Source: JAKEGN01 sp964465665 (GTDB taxonomy: Bacteria; Pseudomonadota; Gammaproteobacteria; Steroidobacterales; Woeseiaceae). From it: DNA of 7,783 nt. Position numbers and translations under genes: made by a program. The notes beneath the pieces are model-generated. The model saw only the letters and a program-made list of their open reading frames with translations, did no database searches and was not told the DNA's origin. Each line of letters begins with the position of its first letter. Positions within the stretch are counted from its first letter, which is position 1. Positions 1-4,690 of this stretch are shown piece by piece. The stretch is from the NCBI GenBank assembly GCA_964465665.1, contig CAYXKM010000336.1, forward strand, positions 1 to 7,783, given 5' to 3'.

Positions 1-788
1 ACGCGACCTGGATCGTGGTCGACGGCTACCCGTTCGGACCCGACTACCTGCAGGCCTTGCACAGCGGCGGACGACATCTGCTTGTTGTCGATGATTTGGC
101 AGCACAGGATTTCCCGGCTTTGCAATTGATCGTCAATCCCAACGTGCACGCCACGCCGGAATTGTATGCAGGCACAACAGGCTGTGTGCTCGCAGGCAGC
201 GCATTTGCCCTGCTCCGTCGCGAATTCCAGGCGGGCGATGCCGGCAGCGAGCGCGCGGCAGCGCGACCAGGGAACGATCCGGCAAACCGCGTGGTCATCA
301 CCATGGGCGGCAGCGATCCGCCGAACGCGACGGGGCGGATCCTCGAGATCCTGGCGGGACTTCACGATCGGCATCTTAAGCTCACCGTGATCCTCGGCCC
401 GGCGAATCCCCATCTCCAGAAACTCGAAGTTGCAGCAAGCGCATTGCGCCGCACGCACGACGTGGAACTCCTGGTCGACCCGCCCGATTTGCCTGCTGTG
501 TTTTCCAATGCCGAACTCGCCGTCACAGCAGCTGGCACCGGGTGCTGGGAACTAGCCAGTCTCGGAGTGCCGCTTGCGCTCGTCGTCGTGGCGGACAATC
601 AGCGTGCGGGAGCTGCGGCGCTGGCCGCGCGAGGGCTTGCCGTCATGCTTGGCGTGCACGGTGAGCTGGATGACCAATCAGTGCTTCGGCAACTTGCGCC
701 ATTACTGAACAACGCCACGCTGCGCCGGCGCATGTCTGCCGATGCTCGTGCATTGATCGATGGCCGCGGAGCGTGCCGTGTGGCCTAG
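1..788 (+). CDS. pseG: UDP-2,4-diacetamido-2,4,6-trideoxy-beta-L-altropyranose hydrolase (PseG), 5' end cut by window
   Basis: PseG removes UDP from the diacetamido-trideoxy-altrose intermediate, freeing the sugar that PseI condenses with PEP. It is a cytoplasmic GT-B-fold enzyme related to MurG. The open frame runs into the window edge (first full codon at 3), leaving 261 residues. The N-terminal part, which holds the glycine-rich loop and the catalytic His known in the family, lies outside. Visible family hallmarks are WIVVDGY near the start, LLVVDDLA, the core strand motif ITMGGSDPPNATG at about residues 98-110, and the nucleotide-binding C-terminal block AAGTGCWELASLGVPL followed by VVADNQRAGAAALAARGL. 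It ends with TAG, the only amber stop among the window's genes. The next gene begins one codon later in the same frame, so this may be half of a PseG-PseH fusion. Assignment rests on motif recall plus the pseH-pseI-pseF context. Confidence 0.88.
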   Translation, partial: ATWIVVDGYPFGPDYLQALHSGGRHLLVVDDLAAQDFPALQLIVNPNVHATPELYAGTTGCVLAGSAFALLRREFQAGDAGSERAAARPGNDPANRVVITMGGSDPPNATGRILEILAGLHDRHLKLTVILGPANPHLQKLEVAASALRRTHDVELLVDPPDLPAVFSNAELAVTAAGTGCWELASLGVPLALVVVADNQRAGAAALAARGLAVMLGVHGELDDQSVLRQLAPLLNNATLRRRMSADARALIDGRGACRVA

Positions 789-791
789 CGC

Positions 792-1280
792 ATGGCAGCA
801 TTTCCGTTGCATTTGCGCAGAGCTGCAGTTACGGATGGGAATCGTCTGTATGAGTGGGCCAACGATCCGCTGACCCGGCGAATGTCTTTTTCGAGTGAAC
901 CGATACCCTGGGACATCCATGTCGAATGGCTGGCGCGGCGGCTCGCAGATCCCGACTGCCGGCTTTTCGTCGTTGAGAATCAGGACGGACTCGCAGTCGG
1001 GCAGGTACGCCTCGACCGCGACGGACCCCGCGCAACGCTCAGTTTCAGCCTTGCGCCAGAGGTCAGGGGGCAGGGACTCGCCGCGAGACTGGTCAGATTG
1101 GCTGCGGTAGACTCGCTCATGGCCGGCTGGTGTTTGACTGTCGATGCGTGGGTCCGGCCGGAGAATATCCCTTCCGCGGCCGCATTCCGGCGCGCCGGCT
1201 TCACCGAGCGTGAAGCTCCGCCGGAATCCAACAAGCCCCGGCGGTCACAGGGTGGTGCTTTGTTGTTCAGTCTTTCATGA
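792..1280 (+). CDS. pseH: GNAT N-acetyltransferase of the PseH type
   Basis: A 162-residue GNAT protein. In the Pse pathway PseH uses acetyl-CoA to acetylate the 4-amino group of UDP-4-amino-4,6-dideoxy-N-acetyl-altrosamine, the step before PseG. Visible features are the N-terminal W-x-ND-P block with RR-x-SF (residues 22-33), SEPIPW (35-40), GQVRLD (70-75), the acetyl-CoA loop VRGQGLA (91-97), and the late ENIPSAAAFRRAGF segment typical of GNAT motif B. This W-ND-RR-SF type is commonly seen beside, or fused to, PseG. The start at 792 is the first possible one: the codon two positions upstream is the amber stop of pseG in the same frame. No Shine-Dalgarno sequence lies 5-10 bases upstream; a GGAG at 768-771 is too far. 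Translation therefore probably depends on coupling to pseG or on stop readthrough. It overlaps pseI by ATGA. GNAT membership is secure; substrate is inferred from context. Confidence 0.82.
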   Translation: MAAFPLHLRRAAVTDGNRLYEWANDPLTRRMSFSSEPIPWDIHVEWLARRLADPDCRLFVVENQDGLAVGQVRLDRDGPRATLSFSLAPEVRGQGLAARLVRLAAVDSLMAGWCLTVDAWVRPENIPSAAAFRRAGFTEREAPPESNKPRRSQGGALLFSLS

Positions 1281-2341
1281 GAATCGGTAAACGTGACGTC
1301 GGTCCCGGTCATCCGTGCTACATCGTGGCGGAACTGTCGGCGAATCACGGCCAGAATTTCGACCAGGCTGTGGCTTTGATCCGTGCCATGCACAAAGCCG
1401 GCGCGGATGCCGTGAAAGTACAGACCTACACCGCCGATTCCCTCACCATCGACAGCCGGCTCGCACCTTTCGTCGTCGGTGGCGGCACACTGTGGGACGG
1501 CCGGACGCTGTTCGAGCTGTACCAGGAAGCCGCAATGCCGTGGGAGTGGCAGCCAAAGCTGCAGCAACTTGCCCTCGAACTCGGGCTCGATTTTTTCTCG
1601 ACGCCTTTTGACGCCGCGGCCGTGGACTTCCTCGAAGAGCTCGACGTACCGGCACACAAGATTGCATCGTTCGAACTGATCGACCTGCCGCTGCTTCGAC
1701 AGGTTGCGGCAACGGGGAAACCCATCATCATGTCGACCGGCATGGCCACCGTGGAAGAAATCGAAGAAGCGCTGGCAACGCTCCGATCAGCGCAATCCGG
1801 TCCCGTTGCGCTGCTGAAGTGCACCAGCGCCTACCCGGCCCCGGTTTCGGAAATGCATTTGCGCACGATCCCGGACATGGCACGTCGTTTTGGCGTGCCG
1901 ATCGGTCTGAGCGACCATACTCCGGGACACACCGCAGCTGTTGTCGCGGTTGCGCTCGGCGCCTGCATCGTCGAGAAGCATTTCACGCTGTCGCGCGCAC
2001 AACCGGGCCCCGATTCTGCTTTTTCCATGGAACCGGACGAGTTCCGCGCCCTGGTCGATGCTATCCGCGACGCGGAACAGGCCTTCGGCAAAATCAACTA
2101 CACACCGTCGGCCAAGGAAGCAGCGAGCCGCGCGCTCCGGCGCTCCTTGTTCGTTGTGAAAGACGTGAAGGCCGGCGAGAGGTTCACGAGCGGCAACGTC
2201 CGCAGCATTCGGCCGGGGCACGGCCTCCATCCCAGGCACCTCGAGGAAGTCCTCGGCGGAACGGCCTCGCGGGACATTGCTGCCGGCACACCCGTCGACT
2301 GGTCACTGCTCGCCAGGCCAGCCAACGCCACGGCTCGATGA
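1277..2341 (+). CDS. pseI: Pseudaminic acid synthase (PseI, NeuB family)
   Basis: PseI condenses 2,4-diacetamido-2,4,6-trideoxy-L-altrose with phosphoenolpyruvate to give pseudaminic acid in the cytoplasm, a metal-dependent reaction in the NeuB family. The protein has 354 residues, the usual length. An N-terminal TIM-barrel carries AELSANHG (18-25), AGADAVKVQTYT (41-52), a DFFSTPFD block, IMSTGMA, LLKCTSAYP, GLSDHTPGH (S212-D213-H214-T215) and VEKHFTL (232-238). The C-terminal SAF (antifreeze-like) domain starts near R288-R289-S290-L291 and contains KAGERFTSGNVRSIRPGHGL. These motifs are the core signature of sialic-acid-type synthases. The NHG and QTYT forms and the neighbours favour PseI over NeuB or legionaminic acid synthase. 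It begins inside the last codons of pseH (ATGA) with no clear Shine-Dalgarno, so translational coupling is likely, and it ends in an ATGA overlap with pseF. All expected family motifs are present and nothing appears truncated. Confidence 0.94.
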   Translation: MRIGKRDVGPGHPCYIVAELSANHGQNFDQAVALIRAMHKAGADAVKVQTYTADSLTIDSRLAPFVVGGGTLWDGRTLFELYQEAAMPWEWQPKLQQLALELGLDFFSTPFDAAAVDFLEELDVPAHKIASFELIDLPLLRQVAATGKPIIMSTGMATVEEIEEALATLRSAQSGPVALLKCTSAYPAPVSEMHLRTIPDMARRFGVPIGLSDHTPGHTAAVVAVALGACIVEKHFTLSRAQPGPDSAFSMEPDEFRALVDAIRDAEQAFGKINYTPSAKEAASRALRRSLFVVKDVKAGERFTSGNVRSIRPGHGLHPRHLEEVLGGTASRDIAAGTPVDWSLLARPANATAR

Positions 2342-3042
2342 CAAACATTGCAATTATTCCTGCCAGGGGCGGTTCGAAACGCATCCCGAGGAAGAACATC
2401 CGCACGTTTCACGGAACGCCGATCATCTGCCATGTGATCCGTACGGCGCGCGAATGCGGCGTGTTCGCCGATGTGATGGTCTCAACCGACGACGAGGAAA
2501 TTGCCGGAATTGCAAGGGACTGCGGCGCCAGTGTCCCGTTCATGCGCTCCGCCGCGACTGCCGGCGATAACGCCACCACACTGGAAGTCCTGCGCGAAGT
2601 TGTTGCAGGCTTACGGGATACCGGTCAGGAATTCGACGCATTGTGCTGTGTCTATCCGACAGCCGTGCTGACACAGCCTGCAACACTACGCTCGGGATGG
2701 GATCTGCTGCAGAAGAATCCGGAAGCCGCTTGTGTGCTCGGCGTCGTGCCATTCGGACACCCGGCGCAGCGAGCGCTGGTCGTTCGTAACGGGCGCTTGC
2801 ACTTGTTGCAGCCGCAGCATGCGCACAGCCGCACCCAGGACCTGGAGCGCACGTACCATGACGCAGGCCAATGGTATTGGCTGCGAACCGCGGCACTGCG
2901 GGATCCGGAGTTCCGCATCCTCGGACCGACTGCCGTGCCGATCGTCCTTGACGCTCGCGAGGCGCAGGATATCGACACCGAACAGGACTGGGCACTGGCC
3001 GAGGCAAAGTATCAACTGTTGCAGGGGAGAACTTCCGGATGA
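2338..3042 (+). CDS. pseF: CMP-pseudaminic acid synthetase (pseudaminic acid cytidylyltransferase, PseF)
   Basis: PseF transfers CMP from CTP to pseudaminic acid, making the donor used by Pse glycosyltransferases. It belongs to the NeuA/KdsB cytidylyltransferase family and is cytoplasmic. The 234-residue length is normal. The CTP-binding signature IIPARGGSKRIPRKNI lies at residues 6-21. Further family blocks are VSTDDEEIA, the CCVYPTA segment (103-109), FGHPAQRAL (139-147), YHDAGQWYW (173-181) and the C-terminal acidic QDIDTEQDW (210-218) that helps hold Mg2+. The start at 2338 sits in an ATGA overlap with pseI and has no obvious Shine-Dalgarno, as expected for a coupled operon gene. At its end it overlaps a methylase remnant by ATGA. 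The QRAL and DAGQ motifs, and the gene order pseG-H-I-F, separate it from NeuA of sialic acid pathways. Confidence 0.93.
   Translation: MTNIAIIPARGGSKRIPRKNIRTFHGTPIICHVIRTARECGVFADVMVSTDDEEIAGIARDCGASVPFMRSAATAGDNATTLEVLREVVAGLRDTGQEFDALCCVYPTAVLTQPATLRSGWDLLQKNPEAACVLGVVPFGHPAQRALVVRNGRLHLLQPQHAHSRTQDLERTYHDAGQWYWLRTAALRDPEFRILGPTAVPIVLDAREAQDIDTEQDWALAEAKYQLLQGRTSG
3024..3029 (+). promoter_or_regulatory. Ribosome binding site of the methylase remnant
   Basis: GGGGAG inside the 3' end of pseF lies 9 bases before the ATG at 3039. It is the only good Shine-Dalgarno among the chained genes here, and it is intact although the gene behind it is broken. Confidence 0.5.
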
Positions 3043-3164
3043 CGAATTTTTCGACCCCGCAGGAACAATTCTGGGCGGGACAGTTTGGCGACGATTACAC
3101 CGATCGCAATACCGGAGCGCGCTGGGACGACCTCACGTGGTTCCTGCTGGAAAAGTCATCCTGA
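3039..3164 (+). pseudogene. Truncated 5' remnant of a pseudaminic acid biosynthesis-associated methyltransferase
   Basis: A 41-residue frame beginning at the ATGA overlap with pseF. Its start, with EQFWAGQFGDDYTDRN at residues 9-24, matches the N-terminus I know for the SAM-dependent methylase family commonly encoded beside pse genes (TIGR03587-like, about 200 residues). Resemblance fades after about residue 29 (near 3120-3130), and a TGA at 3162-3164 ends it before any SAM-binding glycine-rich motif. None of the remaining methyltransferase is visible downstream in any forward frame, where a glycosyltransferase begins after 13 bases. The simplest reading is an internal deletion joining the methylase start to other DNA. 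A functional short peptide cannot be excluded because start, Shine-Dalgarno and operon overlap are intact, but the lost catalytic domain argues for a relic. Confidence 0.65.
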
Positions 3165-3177
3165 GCGGCACGAGATC

Positions 3178-4080
3178 ATGGCCCTGCATCCGATAAAGGC
3201 CGCCGAGGAATTGCTGATTCGTGCCGCCGCCAGCGGCATCGTGCCATCGAAATGGTTCGTCACCCTGCCCGACCCCGCGACCTTGCATGCGCGCACCGGA
3301 AAATTGTCGATCGAGATTGCCAGCCATTGCTGGAACTACGCACACCTCCTCGTATACCAGCTCAGTTCGCTGGTGAATTACCCGCCGACGCGGGCCACTG
3401 TCCGCATGACTGTTTTTCATGCGCCGGAGGATGAAACCACCCGCGCCATGCTGGATTTCTTCGGTGCGATCAAGGTACCGGGCGTTACGTGGAACTGGGT
3501 CCCGATGCCCCGTCAGGAACTCTTTCGTCGCGGCATCGGGCGAAATCGCGTTGCCCGGCAGACCAGTGCCGACTGGGTGTGGTTCACCGACTGCGACACT
3601 GTTTTCCATCGCGATTGCCTGGACAGTCTTTGCGATCAGTTGCAGGGCAGGCGCGACCGCATGGTCTATCCTCGCGGTGAACATATAACCTCTCTGCTGG
3701 ATGAGAACGACCCGCTGCTCGCGACGAAACAGGCCGAGCCGCGCGTCCTGGACATAGACGTAAGCAGATTCGAATTTCACGCGCTGCGTCACGCGACCGG
3801 CCCGTACCAGATCGTGCACGGCGACGTTGCACGCGCCTGTGGTTACTGCGAGCAGATAAAATTCTTTCAGCGGCCCGTCGAACGTTGGTCCAAAGCGTAT
3901 GAAGACCGGTCGTTTCGCTGGCTGATGGACACCGGCGGCGTGGCGCTCGAAGTGCCGGGTGTGTATCGCATTCGTCACCAGCACAAAGGCCGTTACGGCG
4001 AGAATCCGCTCGAGGCGCGCTTCCGGGGCGCAGTCCGTCGCGTGCAGGAGAAGCAGAAAAAGCGCCAGGCAACGCGGTGA
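3178..4080 (+). CDS. Putative GT-A-type glycosyltransferase
   Basis: A 300-residue soluble-looking protein without signal peptide or membrane segment. A GT-A fold is suggested by WVWFTDCDTVF, where D138-C-D140 would be the DxD motif that binds metal and nucleotide-sugar, preceded by a helix rich in Arg (RRGIGRNRVARQ) as is common just before DxD. A later EDRSFRW (242-248) may hold the acidic catalytic region, followed by VPGVYRIRHQHKGRYG (259-274). The C-terminus is basic. I cannot name the family or substrate. The open frame extends upstream to a TTG at 3085, but that part overlaps the methylase remnant and reads as non-family sequence, so ATG 3178 is preferred; its Shine-Dalgarno is weak. 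Position directly behind pseF suggests a transferase that uses CMP-Pse or another sugar of the same surface glycan. Fold is fairly likely, role is inference. Confidence 0.72.
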   Translation: MALHPIKAAEELLIRAAASGIVPSKWFVTLPDPATLHARTGKLSIEIASHCWNYAHLLVYQLSSLVNYPPTRATVRMTVFHAPEDETTRAMLDFFGAIKVPGVTWNWVPMPRQELFRRGIGRNRVARQTSADWVWFTDCDTVFHRDCLDSLCDQLQGRRDRMVYPRGEHITSLLDENDPLLATKQAEPRVLDIDVSRFEFHALRHATGPYQIVHGDVARACGYCEQIKFFQRPVERWSKAYEDRSFRWLMDTGGVALEVPGVYRIRHQHKGRYGENPLEARFRGAVRRVQEKQKKRQATR

Positions 4081-4089
4081 GAACGATCC

Positions 4090-4284
4090 TTAAGCATTCG
4101 GCATGCAGCGTGTGACCGGCCTACCGGAAACGTAGCAGACCTCGCTCTTACTGCCTGCATCATATGCCGAATAATTCTTAGATTCGTCGGTCATTACTCC
4201 CGCAGTCACGTCGAAAAAAGGCACTTTCCGTCCGGCATTGCCGGAATGCGCGGCGGTCTGGTACCCGTTTGCCGCGCCGATCAT
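4090..4284 (-). CDS. Hypothetical small minus-strand ORF, possibly a gene remnant
   Basis: A 64-residue frame from ATG at 4284 to TAA at 4090. I do not recognise it. Its codons look natural for this genome (many GGC, GCC, GAC, ATC, AAC) and the peptide is balanced in composition, with segments such as GAANGYQTAAHSGNAGRK and VPFFDVTAGVMTDESK. Upstream, the same frame is open for about 14 more codons to a TGA near 4328, without another ATG. There is no convincing Shine-Dalgarno. The neighbouring minus-strand frame at 4292-4621 reads fairly naturally until about 4330, so the two could be pieces of one decayed gene joined by a frameshift. It has no signal peptide or membrane segment. Chance ORF remains a real possibility. 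Confidence 0.25.
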   Translation of the reverse strand: MIGAANGYQTAAHSGNAGRKVPFFDVTAGVMTDESKNYSAYDAGSKSEVCYVSGRPVTRCMPNA

Positions 4285-4570
4285 CGCCGCGCTATCCCGG
4301 ATCCCGTGAATCCCTTGGTCGCAAGTTCATGATTTGCGCCTTGTTCCTTGCCATTGCCAGCCGGCCACTCAATGTAGCTATTTTACCACAATCGGGCCGG
4401 TAATAAGCGGCGTCGATGACATAGCGAACCGGCATTTGTTCCCCATGCTGTTGATTTACCTGCCGTCTGGCGCATCTCGCCGACGCTACACATTCCAAAA
4501 CAGTATCAGCACGCGACCTTCCCGCTTGTAGGATTTTTGCTACGACCTGGGCGGGGCGGGAATCCTGCGG

Positions 4571-4585
4571 GCAGCAACAGGCTGC
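4571..4585. repeat. Small inverted repeat (hairpin) upstream of the receptor gene
   Basis: GCAGC and GCTGC arms flank the five-base loop AACAG. It lies 13 bases before a stronger palindrome. No T-run follows in the + direction, so it is not an intrinsic terminator. It may be an RNA hairpin in the leader or part of an operator. Confidence 0.35.
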
Positions 4586-4598
4586 TCCCGGGGTAAAC

Positions 4599-4612
4599 CG
4601 CGGACGTCCGCG
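4599..4612. promoter_or_regulatory. Perfect 14-bp palindrome, possible operator
   Basis: CGCGGACGTCCGCG is fully self-complementary and ends 78 bases before the receptor start codon. Symmetric sites of this size and place often bind dimeric repressors or activators, and outer-membrane receptor genes are usually regulated by nutrient supply. No matching second copy was found elsewhere in the gap. In GC-rich DNA a chance palindrome is possible, and no promoter could be placed against it, so the operator role is inference. Confidence 0.35.
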
Positions 4613-4679
4613 ACAAAACACTCAACCCTGTGACAACTACGCAGGGATCTGCCACAGCAGGTCAATCTGCGGCTCAATT

Positions 4680-4684
4680 GGAGG
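4680..4684 (+). promoter_or_regulatory. Ribosome binding site of the TonB-dependent receptor
   Basis: GGAGG, within GGAGGAAG, lies 6 bases before ATG 4691. This is an optimal Shine-Dalgarno and fixes the start, which is also directly followed by a good signal peptide. Confidence 0.85.
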
Positions 4685-4690
4685 AAGTGC

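Larger units (their letters stand above)
4081..4690. other. Long intergenic region of lower GC with no secure gene
   Basis: These 610 bases separate the glycosyltransferase from the receptor gene and have visibly more A+T than the flanking genes, most clearly around 4140-4220 and 4370-4510. I see no intrinsic terminator directly after 4080 and no sigma-70 promoter I would defend. Minus-strand frames exist at 4090-4284 (listed separately) and 4292-4621. The second has a Cys/Arg-rich N-terminal half that looks non-coding, and a more natural stretch from about 4430 down to 4330. The last 120 bases hold two dyads and the Shine-Dalgarno of the receptor gene. Confidence 0.6.

Noticed and set aside
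1819..3042. 407-residue open frame read from 1819 in the pseF frame
   Set aside because: Only the part from ATG 2338 is pseF. The upstream extension is an out-of-frame shadow of pseI with Arg/Cys-rich nonsense composition.
3085..3177. N-terminal extension of the glycosyltransferase from TTG 3085
   Set aside because: It overlaps the methylase remnant, whose own frame shows family resemblance, and the extension has Arg/Pro/Ser-rich filler composition. ATG 3178 is a better start.
3133..3984. 283-residue minus-strand open frame opposite the glycosyltransferase
   Set aside because: It is a codon-bias shadow of the + strand gene, which has a DxD motif and coherent domains; the minus frame shows no recognisable motif.
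4231..4245. Dyad TCCGGCATTGCCGGA in the gap
   Set aside because: The centre is a single base, so it makes a poor hairpin, no T-run follows, and it lies inside the minus-strand ORF. It is kept only as a chance palindrome.
4382..4406. TTTACC and TAATAA as a promoter
   Set aside because: The spacing is only 13 bases and the site is almost 300 bases from the receptor start, so it does not meet sigma-70 expectations.
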